64,000 bases of DNA from an uncultured Lachnospiraceae bacterium (GCA_910580195.1 CAJTWA010000002.1:104947-168946); one strand, 5' to 3'; counted from the stretch's first letter, positions 32,897 to 42,006 are shown. The notes: generated by a model from the letters alone, not told the origin. Numbers and translations: made by a program.

Positions 32897-33550
32897 CTAT
32901 ATCATCATATCCTGTTTTTCCAGAATTGCCTCAAAAGACGCCCGCTTCGAGCAAACCAAATGCTCCCGCATTGCCGCGGCAGCCTGCCCCCAGTCCTTCT
33001 TCATGCAGGATTCCACAATCTTGCAATGCTCTACCCTTGTTTCCGCAATCCGGGTTTCGCTTTTTACCCCTGAGAGAATCCGCAGGCGGCAGTTCTGGTT
33101 GAAAATCCTTTCATACATATTCCGGAAATAATCGTTCTCCGTAGCGTCAATAAATTCCTGATGGAACTCATTGTCTACCTCATAAAATGCCCGCATGCTG
33201 CCCTGCCGGCTGTCCCCCTGGAACATCCCATGGTAATAGGCAAGCCGCTGCCCCATAATCCGGTCCCCATAATGTTCCACTGCATATGGCTCCATCAGCA
33301 TCCGCGCCTCATAAATCATATTAATTTCCCGGATAGACAGCGGTGAAACCATAATCCCCTTTTTCGGCAAAATCTGAATCAGCTTCTCCTGTTCCAGCCT
33401 GCTTAAGGCATCCCGCACCGGCGTCCTGCTTGCGTGTACTTCTTCCCTTAATTTTTCTTCATTCAGCAATGTATTTGGCAAATACTCACAGGAAATAATT
33501 TTATCCTTAATAATATGGTATGCCTGCTGCTTAAGAGTTTCTTTTGCCAT
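32897..33550 (-). CDS. GntR/FadR-family (FCD) transcriptional repressor
   Basis: This 217-residue regulator has an N-terminal winged helix (KQQAYHIIKDKIISCEYLPNTLLNEEKLREEVHASRTPVRDALSRLEQEKLI) and a C-terminal FCD ligand domain (about 75-215). The latter has the metal or acid-binding residues typical of the family (EVDNEFHQEFIDATEND and EHCKIVESCMKKDWGQAAAAMREHL). FCD regulators respond to sugar acids or organic acids. The genes around it suit such a ligand. Its promoter has TTGCAG-N18-TATACT with the TATACAACAA site on the -10, so autoregulation is likely. Confidence 0.92.
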   Translation of the reverse strand: MAKETLKQQAYHIIKDKIISCEYLPNTLLNEEKLREEVHASRTPVRDALSRLEQEKLIQILPKKGIMVSPLSIREINMIYEARMLMEPYAVEHYGDRIMGQRLAYYHGMFQGDSRQGSMRAFYEVDNEFHQEFIDATENDYFRNMYERIFNQNCRLRILSGVKSETRIAETRVEHCKIVESCMKKDWGQAAAAMREHLVCSKRASFEAILEKQDMMI

Positions 33551-33645
33551 CCCTCATCCACCCTATTCCAAATTGCTCTGCCGCGGCCGGGACTCTTATC
33601 AGCAAAAATGCCTGTGCCCTTGGCCGGCGGCACACACTGTTTTTA

Positions 33646-33656
33646 GTATACAACAA
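33646..33656 (-). promoter_or_regulatory. GntR operator-like site at the gntR promoter
   Basis: Plus strand GTATACAACAA, the reverse complement of the site at 32839. On the minus strand it overlaps the -10 (TATACT) of a promoter with TTGCAG 18 nt upstream. Confidence 0.6.
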
Positions 33657-33820
33657 CTTGCCTTACAACTGCAAGTATTTTGGAATGATTAGCTAATATA
33701 GGGGGTGCTGTATGGAACAGCCCAAGGGGATCAAAACGGTTACTGCTGTACAGAAGCAACACAAAACGCCTGCTGCACAATTAGCATCCTCCGTGCAGGG
33801 CAGCCATGCATCCGCCCGGT

Positions 33821-34609
33821 TTATCCTGTTGCTGCAATCTTCCCGTCCCAAAGGAGCAGCTCCCCTTGGCACATAAAATAAAAATCAGAACCCGGCGCTT
33901 CCAAGCGCATTTCCCGGTCGAATAAATAGGGATTCCCCCCATGCCGGATAAACGTCCAGAAATGGCTTGGGATGGTAAGCTTCGGCTTTACAAGGTTTAC
34001 CAAATCTACGGCTTCACAGGAATTCATATTCCCATATTCCCCATTGATAGGCACCACTAGGATGTCTGCCCCAAGGCTTGCCGCATACTCCATGCGGCTG
34101 CACTGGTAGGAAGTGTCCCCGGAAAAATACAGGAGGTGCCCTTCCACCCTTACCATCATCCCAATGGCGTCTTTTGCATGGTCGCCATGGTCGGCAAACA
34201 CTGCCTCCAGCCCAAACCCGCCGCAAACGCCTTTCTCCCCTACATCAAAAGCCACAAGCTGGCTTTCGTTTACCCCTGCCTCTTGGCACATCCGGTACAC
34301 GGTGGACGGGCCAAAGAGCTTGGTATTGGGGTTGCGGCTTAACAGCCCCGGGATTATGTCCATATCCAAATGGTCCTCATCATGGTGGCTCACCAGAAGG
34401 CAGTCCGGGTTTAGCTCTTCTGGCTCCATTACCGGCATCATAAGGCGTTTCAGGCCGCAGATGCGTTCTACGGCATTGGATAGGTAGGGGTCAATGGCAA
34501 GAAGTTCCCCTTTGCTGTTTTTTATCAGAAACCCCGCCTGCCCCAGCCAGAAAATCCCTATTTGGCCGGGCGCGGGATGGCAATTGGAAAGCTTTTCTGT
34601 AAATCTCAT
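33821..34609 (-). CDS. UlaG-like metallo-beta-lactamase-fold lactonase
   Basis: This 262-residue MBL-fold enzyme has the metal motif SHHDEDHLD (about 94-102) and further ligands in ADHGDHA, FSGDTS and PSHFW, in the order found in UlaG (L-ascorbate-6-phosphate lactonase) and related sugar lactonases. It probably opens a lactone formed from the imported sugar. ATG 34609 follows GGAGGGAAAACAAT. It is the last gene of the transporter operon, 71 nt behind the amidohydrolase. The exact substrate is not readable from sequence. Confidence 0.85.
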   Translation of the reverse strand: MRFTEKLSNCHPAPGQIGIFWLGQAGFLIKNSKGELLAIDPYLSNAVERICGLKRLMMPVMEPEELNPDCLLVSHHDEDHLDMDIIPGLLSRNPNTKLFGPSTVYRMCQEAGVNESQLVAFDVGEKGVCGGFGLEAVFADHGDHAKDAIGMMVRVEGHLLYFSGDTSYQCSRMEYAASLGADILVVPINGEYGNMNSCEAVDLVNLVKPKLTIPSHFWTFIRHGGNPYLFDREMRLEAPGSDFYFMCQGELLLWDGKIAATG

Positions 34610-34680
34610 ATTGTTTTCCCTCCGAAATCATGTGTTGCTATGGCAAATAAAGGGGCAAGCGCCGTCTGGCAGCAAAACGT

Positions 34681-35601
34681 TCATCGGAAATAAACCTTAT
34701 CCGCATTTTTATAAAATACCTGCTCTAATTCCTCTTCGGTAAAGACGCCGCCCTCTGCAATGTAACCGGATAGTTCTTCATAAGTGCTTTGAAACAGCAC
34801 CGACGGCAGGTCCGTCCCCCACATCAGCTTGCCAGCCCCTACAATTTCTTTTGCCGTTTCTATAAAACGAAGCCCTGTTGGGTAAGGGTATGCCTCCGGC
34901 CAGACGTTAAAGGGGACTGCTGCAAGGTCAAAATATACATTCGGCAGCGCAAGCAGCCCTAGGCTTTTTTTAAAGTACTCAAACCGTTCCCCTTCTGCAT
35001 CTTCCAAGGTGGCTGCAAAGAGATGGCAGACCACGATGTCCAGTTCCGGGTATTCTTTTGCCAGCTTTGCCACAGATTCCGGCTGGAAGCTGCCCATGCC
35101 GGGGCTTCCAATATCCAGCACAAGCACCTGCCCGTTCTCTGCGCATTTTGCAGCAATGGGGGAAAATACCTCTGCGATATCAAAGGTTGGATGGTAGGAC
35201 ATAAACCCGCCCCCGCTGCTAACTTCAAACTTCATAACCTTAAACCCCAGTTCATGGGCCAGCCTGTCATAAATCTGATCTGCATACCTCGCAAATGGGT
35301 CAAAGGAACCAGCCCCAACAAACATGTCTGGATGGCGCCTGACAGCCTCTGCCGTGTATTCATTGTCAATCCCGTAAAAGCTGCCCTGAAGGAGCACGGC
35401 TTTCTCTATGCCCTTTTCCTTCAGGAACTGATAACAGGCTTCTGTTTCAAAGGATTTGTCCCCAAGCCCTTCTGGCACCATATCTACTTCCTGCCCATTC
35501 GCCCACCTTGCTTTCCCATTTCCCAGCGGGTATAGTTCCCCTTCCCCCCGGAACCCTTTCAATATCCCAAATACATGTACATGGGCGTCTATTTTTTTCA
35601 T
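34681..35601 (-). CDS. Amidohydrolase_2-family TIM-barrel metal hydrolase
   Basis: This 306-residue protein starts KIDAHVHVFG, giving the two N-terminal metal histidines, and carries VVCHLF for a further ligand and WGTDLPSV with the conserved Asp near the C-terminus (about 270). This is the Amidohydrolase_2 pattern, which includes lactonases and decarboxylases acting on sugar acids. ATG 35601 follows GAGGGTAAGC. It lies 29 nt after the permease gene and before the UlaG-like gene, so two ring-opening hydrolases are supplied together. Confidence 0.85.
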   Translation of the reverse strand: MKKIDAHVHVFGILKGFRGEGELYPLGNGKARWANGQEVDMVPEGLGDKSFETEACYQFLKEKGIEKAVLLQGSFYGIDNEYTAEAVRRHPDMFVGAGSFDPFARYADQIYDRLAHELGFKVMKFEVSSGGGFMSYHPTFDIAEVFSPIAAKCAENGQVLVLDIGSPGMGSFQPESVAKLAKEYPELDIVVCHLFAATLEDAEGERFEYFKKSLGLLALPNVYFDLAAVPFNVWPEAYPYPTGLRFIETAKEIVGAGKLMWGTDLPSVLFQSTYEELSGYIAEGGVFTEEELEQVFYKNADKVYFR

Positions 35602-35630
35602 CGCTTACCCTCGCCTTTCTTATGTTTGGC

Positions 35631-36647
35631 CTATGCCTTTGCTTTCTCTTTTTTCTTAAAGAAGGAGCTTGCTTTCTGCAGGCCGCTCTTTTTGTACCTG
35701 ACATGGGCATCCAGCGCAACCGCTGCTATAATGACGATGCATTTTACAATCCCATGGTAGTCAGAGGCAATCCCCACAAGGCGCAGCCCATTGGAAATCA
35801 CGCCTACAAGGAAGGCGCCCCAAACCGCCCCTTGGATGGAGCCTTCCCCGCCCATTAAGGATGCGCCGCCCACCACCAATGCAGTCAGCACATAATTGTC
35901 ATAGCCTTGGGCTGCTTTGGCAATCGCCTGCCGGTTCATGCTTGCAAGGACAATCCCGGAAAGGGCTGCCGTCAGGCCGGACGCCACGTAGGATATAATA
36001 ATTACCATACGGCTCCTGACGCCGGACAGCCGGCAGGCTTCGGAATTCCCTCCTACGGCATAGACATTCCGCCCAAAAACGGTTTTGCCCAAAATAGTAT
36101 AAGAAATCACTGCCATAACCAGCATAATCCAGATGGAAAATGGGACGCCCAGCAGCCTTCCGCCGCCCAGAAATGCAAAAGAGGCTGGTTCCATACATGC
36201 AATCACGTTATTTTCTGTCAAAAGCTGTGCAACCCCATAGACAATATTCTGGGTTGCCAGCGTAATCAGAAACGGCGGCACTGCAAACTGGGTTACAATC
36301 ACCCCATGGACCACCCCCACGGCCGCCCCGAGGGACAGCCCGCCAAGGACGCCTACAACAACCGCGCCGTTGGTAAACCCATGGTCCACAATCCATGTTA
36401 CCGCAAAAGCCCCGGCTGCGGCAGCCACTGCCCCCACAGACAAATCAATCCCGCCAAGGAGGATGGGGAAAATTGTCCCGCAGACCATAATCCCATACAC
36501 AGAGATTGACAAGAGGATGCTTTTCATGTTTGCCCCTGTCAGGAATACCCCCGGCTGCAATACCGTAAGCACCAGCATGACAGCAGCCAAAATCCAGATT
36601 CTCTGGGACTTTCCAAGTAGTTTCTTGATATCTAATTTCTTATCCAT
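35631..36647 (-). CDS. RbsC-type ABC sugar permease (second permease)
   Basis: This 338-residue RbsC/BPD_transp_2 family permease has eight to ten membrane segments and conserved segments GTIFPILLGGIDLSVGAV, AVGGNSEACRLSGVR and VVGGASLMGGEGSIQGAVWGA. ATG 36647 is chosen because AAGGAGG lies 9 nt upstream; it overlaps the ATPase stop by 8 nt, so translation is coupled. With the permease at 38241 it gives a heterodimeric channel, unlike the single RbsC of ribose systems. Confidence 0.9.
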   Translation of the reverse strand: MDKKLDIKKLLGKSQRIWILAAVMLVLTVLQPGVFLTGANMKSILLSISVYGIMVCGTIFPILLGGIDLSVGAVAAAAGAFAVTWIVDHGFTNGAVVVGVLGGLSLGAAVGVVHGVIVTQFAVPPFLITLATQNIVYGVAQLLTENNVIACMEPASFAFLGGGRLLGVPFSIWIMLVMAVISYTILGKTVFGRNVYAVGGNSEACRLSGVRSRMVIIISYVASGLTAALSGIVLASMNRQAIAKAAQGYDNYVLTALVVGGASLMGGEGSIQGAVWGAFLVGVISNGLRLVGIASDYHGIVKCIVIIAAVALDAHVRYKKSGLQKASSFFKKKEKAKA

Positions 36648-38241
36648 TCGCCCCATCCTCCTTTGCTGCTTTCCTTGGTTCTGCTTGCTGGGAACCTGCC
36701 GCCCTTTTTCCTTCCTCTTTTTCTGGCTGCACGCGGTTTCCCTTGCCTTCCTCTGGAAGAATCCCGGACTCCGCCATTAAGACGTCCTCCTGCGTAATCC
36801 TGCCGGAAGAAAATTCGGTAAAAATTTCCCCTTTCCGCATTACAATAATCCGCTGGGAAACCCGGAGCAGTTCCTGTAAATCAGAAGAAACCATGATGAC
36901 GGACGTCCCATTTTCCGCCAGATTTTCAAGGATTTTATAAATTTCATCCTTTGCGCCAATATCAATGCCTGCGGTAGGCTCGTCAATAATCAATAATTTC
37001 AGGCCGCGGCTTAACCATTTTGCAAGGACGGCTTTCTGCTGGTTCCCCCCAGAAAGGTTCCCCACCGGAATCTGGGAATCCCCCGGCTTAATGGCCAGCT
37101 TATCCACCATTTGGACCCCTAGCTTTTTCTCTGCTGCCGCCTTGACAAAGCCCCCTGCGGAAAGCGTGTCATAATTTGTCAATGCAACATTTTTTTCTAT
37201 GGAAAGGAGCGGGGTAAACCCTTGGTTCCGGCGGTCTTCCGGGACAAACCCAAACCCGCTGGCAATATTTTTCGTAATCTGTTTTGCCAATGGCTTCCCT
37301 TCAAATTCCACCGTGCCGCTGTCGTAGGGGTCTGCGCCGTAAATGCAGCGCATGACTTCCGTCCGCCCTGCCCCTACCAGCCCGGCAAAGCCTACGATTT
37401 CCCCTTCGTGAATCTCAAAGCTGATGTCATGGAACACGCCCTTTTTGCCCAAATTCCCCACTTTCAGCCTTACGGGGGCATCCGAAGTGCGCAGGTTATT
37501 GGACGCCGTAGCCTCGCTCAGTTCCTTCCCTATCATCAGCCGCACCACATCGGCAGGGATAATCTGCTCCCTTGCAAGCACGGCTTCCGTAACCCCATCC
37601 CGAAGCACCGTCAGGCGGTCAGACAGGCGGTACACCTCCTCCAGCCGGTGGGAAATGTAAATGACGCTAACCCCGTCTTTCCTAAGCTGCTCAATAATCC
37701 CAAACAGCGCGTCCGATTCCTTGGCGCTTAAAGATGCCGTAGGCTCGTCCATGATAATCAGCTTAGATTCTTCACTCAATGCCTTTAAGATTTCCACGGT
37801 CTGCCGCTGGGCAATCGTCAAGGTTTCCACTACCTGGTCCGCCTTCACGTGGAACCCATATTTTTCAATGAGCCCTGCCACTTTCTGCTTCATTTTCCTT
37901 GCATTGACGAAGCCAAGCCTGCTCTCTTCCTTGCCAAGCATGACATTCTGCATGACAGTCAGGGTTGGAATCAGGCTCAGTTCCTGATAAATAACGCCGA
38001 TGCCAAGGCTCGCGGCATCCTTCCTGTTTTCCACGGAAACTGGCTGCCCATTCCAATAAATCTGCCCGCCGTCCTTGGGGTAAATGCCGGTCAGGATCTT
38101 AATCAAAGTGGATTTCCCTGCCCCGTTTTCCCCCATCAATGCATGGACTTCCCCCGGCTCTACGGAAAAATCCACCTTTTTCAGCACTGGGGAGCCGTTA
38201 AAGCTCTTTTCAATCTCTTTCATTTCCAATAATGCAGGCAT
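36640..38241 (-). CDS. RbsA/MglA-type duplicated sugar ABC ATPase
   Basis: This 533-residue protein has two ATPase domains. The first has Walker A GENGAGKSTLIKIL, a degenerate signature (VETLTIAQRQTVEILKAL) and Walker B IIMDEPTASLS. The second has a degenerate Walker A (GLVGAGRTEVMR), signature LSGGNQQKAVLAKWL and Walker B LIIDEPTAGIDI. This asymmetry is normal for RbsA-type proteins. A charged C-terminal tail (KGNRVQPEKEEGKRA...) is longer than usual. Its ATG overlaps the stop of the upstream permease (TAATG). It energises uptake of a monosaccharide or polyol. Confidence 0.93.
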   Translation of the reverse strand: MPALLEMKEIEKSFNGSPVLKKVDFSVEPGEVHALMGENGAGKSTLIKILTGIYPKDGGQIYWNGQPVSVENRKDAASLGIGVIYQELSLIPTLTVMQNVMLGKEESRLGFVNARKMKQKVAGLIEKYGFHVKADQVVETLTIAQRQTVEILKALSEESKLIIMDEPTASLSAKESDALFGIIEQLRKDGVSVIYISHRLEEVYRLSDRLTVLRDGVTEAVLAREQIIPADVVRLMIGKELSEATASNNLRTSDAPVRLKVGNLGKKGVFHDISFEIHEGEIVGFAGLVGAGRTEVMRCIYGADPYDSGTVEFEGKPLAKQITKNIASGFGFVPEDRRNQGFTPLLSIEKNVALTNYDTLSAGGFVKAAAEKKLGVQMVDKLAIKPGDSQIPVGNLSGGNQQKAVLAKWLSRGLKLLIIDEPTAGIDIGAKDEIYKILENLAENGTSVIMVSSDLQELLRVSQRIIVMRKGEIFTEFSSGRITQEDVLMAESGILPEEGKGNRVQPEKEEGKRAAGSQQAEPRKAAKEDGANG

Positions 38242-39242
38242 TACACTTCACCTCCTGCCGCCTGTGCCTCTTCGCTGGCTTTTTGATGGATGCGCTTCTG
38301 CATGTATTGGTTGTATACAGAATCGAACACAATCATCACCACGATAACGGCGCCTTTGATAATAAGCTGGGCTGCCGTAGGCAGGTTATATTTCAGGATC
38401 CCGTTTTGCAGCACCGCCATGAAAATTGCGCCGATGGCCGTACCGAAAATATCCCCGCGCCCGCCGGAAAATGCACAGCCGCCAATCACTACCGCCGCAA
38501 TGACTTCAAATTCAAGCCCTGTCCCCAAGTCCGTCGTTGCGCTCCCAATCCTCCCAATTTCAAAAATCGAGGCAATCCCGCATAAAAAGCCTGTAATCAT
38601 AAATACCGCCCAGCGCACCTTGTCCGTGTTAATGCCGGATAAATCCGCAGATTTCCGGTTGGCGCCCGTGGCATAAATGTAGGTCCCAAGCTTTGTTTTC
38701 TTCAGGATGGCCTGCCCTAAGATGGCTAGGGCAAAAAATGTAATTGTCACCAGATAAATGCCATTAATGCTGCCGCCCATAATCAAAATCCCGGGGTCTG
38801 TAATTTTCTTATTGGTAATCACGCCCATCTGGCGGATGGCAAATACAAACACAAGGGAACGGAATAGATACTGGGTGGACAATGTGGCGATAAATTCCGG
38901 CACCCGCAGCTTGGTAACCACAAACCCATTGAGTACGCCGCAGATGGTGCCGGCCAGAATAGAAATGAACATGACAAGCCCTGCCGGGAGTGCGTATTGG
39001 TATAAAAGGTTCGCGCACAACATGCTGACAAATCCCACAATAGCACCTGTCGACAAGTCAATCCCGGCAGTAATGATTACAAAAGAAACGCCGATTGCGA
39101 TAATCCCTGTAATCGCACATTCACGTAAGATACTTAAAATATTCGTCGCTGTAAAAAAACCATTACTGGTAAATCCAAAGACCAACGCCAGAATCACCAA
39201 CGATGCAACGGAAATTAATCGACGCATGTTTTCTTGCCTCAT
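38241..39242 (-). CDS. RbsC-type ABC sugar permease (first permease)
   Basis: This 333-residue BPD_transp_2 permease has segments GVSFVIITAGIDLSTGAIVGF, TGANRKSADLSGINTDKVR and VIGGCAFSGGRGDIFGTAIGA, all conserved in ribose/galactose-type permeases. ATG 39242 follows GGAGGAAAAAGTT. A strong stem-loop separates it from the binding-protein gene upstream, consistent with unequal expression within one operon. Confidence 0.92.
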   Translation of the reverse strand: MRQENMRRLISVASLVILALVFGFTSNGFFTATNILSILRECAITGIIAIGVSFVIITAGIDLSTGAIVGFVSMLCANLLYQYALPAGLVMFISILAGTICGVLNGFVVTKLRVPEFIATLSTQYLFRSLVFVFAIRQMGVITNKKITDPGILIMGGSINGIYLVTITFFALAILGQAILKKTKLGTYIYATGANRKSADLSGINTDKVRWAVFMITGFLCGIASIFEIGRIGSATTDLGTGLEFEVIAAVVIGGCAFSGGRGDIFGTAIGAIFMAVLQNGILKYNLPTAAQLIIKGAVIVVMIVFDSVYNQYMQKRIHQKASEEAQAAGGEV

Positions 39243-39278
39243 AACTTTTTCCTCCTAAATATGCACCTCATGCATATG

Positions 39279-39312
39279 TTATCCCAGAAGGGAAGGCTCC
39301 CTTCTGGGATAA
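39279..39312 (-). promoter_or_regulatory. Perfect 15-bp stem-loop between binding-protein and permease genes
   Basis: TTATCCCAGAAGGGA (39279-39293), loop of four, exact complement (39298-39312). No T run follows, so it is less likely a terminator than an mRNA-stabilising or processing hairpin that keeps the binding-protein message abundant. Confidence 0.65.
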
Positions 39313-39423
39313 TCCCTTGCCCTGCATAGCTTTCCTTTGCTTTGGGCAGGCTGCCGCTTTGGAACGATAAGCTCCGGTAAAGATATGCTAAATTTCCACA
39401 GGAAAGCAGGGGATTTTTCTTAT

Positions 39424-40464
39424 TTACCAGCGCATATCTTCTGTAATCTCAGATAAGTTCTCTTTTGTCACAACGATTGGCGCCATTTTAACGATAGGTG
39501 TTGCGCTTAAGTTTTTCGCTGTAATGCCGGAGCCGATAGCATACATACAGAACTGTGCACATGCTGCGCCCTGTTTCTGGCAGTCTGTATATACCGTGCC
39601 GGTGCATAAGCCCTGCTCAATGTAATCTAACATTTTGGATTCCCCGTCTACACCCCAAATCTGGATTTCTTTATTTGCAGCCTTGGCAGCTTCTGCTGCG
39701 CCCTCTGCCATTGCGTCATTGTGGCACAATACCGCGTCAATGTCCTGATATTTCGTAAGGAAATCGTTCATAACGGTGTTGGCATTTTCCGTCAGCCATT
39801 CGCCGGACTGCTCATCTAAAATCTCAATGCCCGGATATTTTTCCTCAAGGACTGCCTTGAAGCCTTTGTCAATGTTCTCGCCTTTGGTAGCTCCCGGCGT
39901 TGCAGAAATAATGACTATTTTCCCCTTGCCATTGAGGCTCTCGCCAATCCGTATTGCAATCTGCTCCCCAGCTTCCACGTCTACGCCTGAAACCAACCCA
40001 GTGTGGATGGTGTCTGCATCCAAATTGCAAGTGATAACTGGGATTCCTGCTGCTTCGGCCTTGTCGGTAGAAGCTGCAAGCCCTGCGGCGTCTGTGGCCT
40101 GCAGGATAATTGCATCATATTTTTCGTTAATCATCTGCTCCATAATGGTGTTTTCCGTATCCACAGAAGCTTTCCCGTCAAATACATTGAACGTAACATT
40201 GGAAAAATTGCCTAAATAGGACTCCATGCCCTCTGCCCATGCAGCCGCACAGGAATCCCCAATCACGTTGGGAAGGAATCCGATTTTAATTTCATCCGAA
40301 TACGCATCTTTTCCTGTTGCTGCCGCTGTTTCTTCGGCTGCTTTCCCATCCCCGCCTGCTGCATCGCTTGCTGCTTCACTGTCTGTTTTCACTCCGCCGC
40401 AGCCTGCCAACATTCCAATTGCCATCGCGCCAACCATTAAGAAGGCCATCATTTTCTTTTTCAT
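39424..40464 (-). CDS. RbsB-type sugar-binding lipoprotein
   Basis: This 346-residue protein has a lipoprotein signal (MKKKMMAFLMVGAMAIGMLAGCGG, Cys at about 22) and a Peripla_BP_4 fold: EIKIGFLPNVIGDSCAAAWAEGM, EQMINEKYDAIILQATDAAGLA, GIPVITCNLDADT, DAVLCHNDAMAEGAAEA and QIWGVDGESKMLDYI. It delivers a sugar or polyol to the two-permease importer. ATG 40464 (AAGGAGAGGAACT before it) is preferred over an in-frame start at 40566, which lies within the promoter. It is the first gene of the operon. Confidence 0.92.
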   Translation of the reverse strand: MKKKMMAFLMVGAMAIGMLAGCGGVKTDSEAASDAAGGDGKAAEETAAATGKDAYSDEIKIGFLPNVIGDSCAAAWAEGMESYLGNFSNVTFNVFDGKASVDTENTIMEQMINEKYDAIILQATDAAGLAASTDKAEAAGIPVITCNLDADTIHTGLVSGVDVEAGEQIAIRIGESLNGKGKIVIISATPGATKGENIDKGFKAVLEEKYPGIEILDEQSGEWLTENANTVMNDFLTKYQDIDAVLCHNDAMAEGAAEAAKAANKEIQIWGVDGESKMLDYIEQGLCTGTVYTDCQKQGAACAQFCMYAIGSGITAKNLSATPIVKMAPIVVTKENLSEITEDMRW

Positions 40465-40540
40465 AGTTCCTCTCCTTTTCTTGAAGTATTCAGTTTCATT
40501 GCTTCGTAATACATCCCGTGCACATATTTGTATTATCTGA

Positions 40541-40574
40541 TGTATACAATAGAACATTTTTTTCAACTTGTCAA
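40541..40574 (-). promoter_or_regulatory. Transporter operon promoter with GntR operator over -10
   Basis: On the minus strand TTGACA (40574-40569), 17-nt spacer, TATTGT (40551-40546). The palindrome TGTATACA (40541-40548) overlaps the -10 and is the sequence shared with the sites at 32843 and 33646. Confidence 0.7.
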
Positions 40575-40790
40575 TATTCTCTAAATATTTTCTTGAAATT
40601 CATGAAATACTCACAATATTCACCAAAGAATTTTGTGCTATTATACAGAAATTATGGAAGATTTGCCAAATATAGATTCGAAAAAGACGCAGAAAACTGA
40701 TAGGGGATACACAGCCCCAAATTGCAAAATAATAAAAAAACAAAACCAGATAGGCCCATAACTTTAAAACTATTTTAGGCGTAGTTTATC

Positions 40791-40913
40791 ATAGGACGTC
40801 ATATGTGTCAACCGGGAAAAATTGGCTGCAGGCCAGCTATTTTTTACGCTATTATAAGCCTATTTCCTGATTTTTCCAAAAAATGCCCACTCTTGACACG
40901 TATGACGTCCTAT
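40791..40913 (+). promoter_or_regulatory. 21-bp inverted sequence pair flanking 81 bp, over promoter of dehydrogenase gene
   Basis: Left arm 40791-40811 (ATAGGACGTCATA...GTCAA) and right arm 40893-40913 are complementary at 20 of 21 positions. The right arm holds TTGACA (40893-40898) with TATGTT 17 nt later (40916), the likely promoter of the plus-strand dehydrogenase. The left arm presents the same -35 on the minus strand. Either two operators for a looping regulator or the ends of a 123-bp element; no target duplication was seen. Confidence 0.6.
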
Positions 40914-40983
40914 GTTATGTTAATCTTAACACGAAACTTTAAGGCATGTTTTTATTTCCCACTTACAAAGGAGAACAACGATT

Positions 40984-42006
40984 ATGAAAGCAATCCAGAT
41001 AACCGCCCCCTTCCAAGCTGAAATCACAGAAGTCCCTAAGCCAGAGCTAACCGCCCCCGATGATGTCATTATCCGTGTCACCTCCGGCGGCATCTGCGGC
41101 TCCGATATCGGGATCTACAATGGCACCAACTCCCTTGCTACCTATCCCCGCCTGATTGGGCACGAATTCGGCGGCATTGTGGAATCCGTAGGCCCTGCCG
41201 TCACTGGCATTCAGCCCGGCAGCCAAGCAGCCGTAGACCCTGTCATTAGCTGCGGAAAATGCTATGCCTGCAGGGCCAGCCGCCACAATGTCTGCCGGAA
41301 CCTTGAGGTCATGGGCGTACACCGGGACGGAGGTTTTGCAGAATATGTAAAAGCCCCCGCCAAAAATGTGCACCTCTACCACAAGAAGCTGGATGAATCC
41401 CTCCTTGGCCTTGCAGAGCCTTACACCATTGGCGCACAAATCAGCAAGCGCGCCGAAATCCATGCTGGCGACCAAGTCCTGATTATGGGTTCCGGCCCAA
41501 TCGGCATCTGTGCCATGCAGGCTGCCAAACGCCGCGGCGCCAAAGTTATCCTTTCCGACTTGGTAAAAGAACGGCTGGAAAAAGCTAAATCCATGGGCGC
41601 AGACGAAACCGTCCTTGTGACAGAAGAAAATCTGGAAGAACGGCTGGATCAATTTACCGCTGGGGAAGGCATCCCTGTGGTTGTAGACACAGTATGTACC
41701 CCTGCCTCCTTGGAGGATGCAGTCAGGCTAGCCTGCCCAGCCGGGCGCATTGTATGCCTTGGCCTAAAAAACCAGCCCTCCAGCATCTGCATGGCAGACA
41801 TTACCAAGAAGGAGCTTACCATCGTAGGCTCGCGCCTGAACAATAACTGCTTTGATGAGGTGATTGCCGGGATTGAAGACGGGAGCCTAAACCCGGAAAA
41901 ACTGATGACACAGACATACCACTATACGGAAATCATGGACGCCCTCGCCATGGTTATGGAGCATCCGAAAGATGTGCTGAAGATTGTGCTGAGATTTGGA
42001 GATTAA
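40984..42006 (+). CDS. Zinc-type medium-chain dehydrogenase, sugar/polyol
   Basis: This 340-residue MDR enzyme resembles L-iditol, galactitol or threonine dehydrogenases. Catalytic zinc ligands lie in GGICGSDIGIY and GHEFGGIV, structural zinc cysteines in CGKCYACRASRHNVC, and the NAD motif is IMGSGPIGICAM. ATG 40984 has AAAGGAG about 10 nt upstream. It is divergent from the transporter operon and has its own promoter with the 21-bp inverted pair. With the dehydrogenase at 30447 it suggests two oxidation steps in the pathway. Confidence 0.9.
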   Translation: MKAIQITAPFQAEITEVPKPELTAPDDVIIRVTSGGICGSDIGIYNGTNSLATYPRLIGHEFGGIVESVGPAVTGIQPGSQAAVDPVISCGKCYACRASRHNVCRNLEVMGVHRDGGFAEYVKAPAKNVHLYHKKLDESLLGLAEPYTIGAQISKRAEIHAGDQVLIMGSGPIGICAMQAAKRRGAKVILSDLVKERLEKAKSMGADETVLVTEENLEERLDQFTAGEGIPVVVDTVCTPASLEDAVRLACPAGRIVCLGLKNQPSSICMADITKKELTIVGSRLNNNCFDEVIAGIEDGSLNPEKLMTQTYHYTEIMDALAMVMEHPKDVLKIVLRFGD

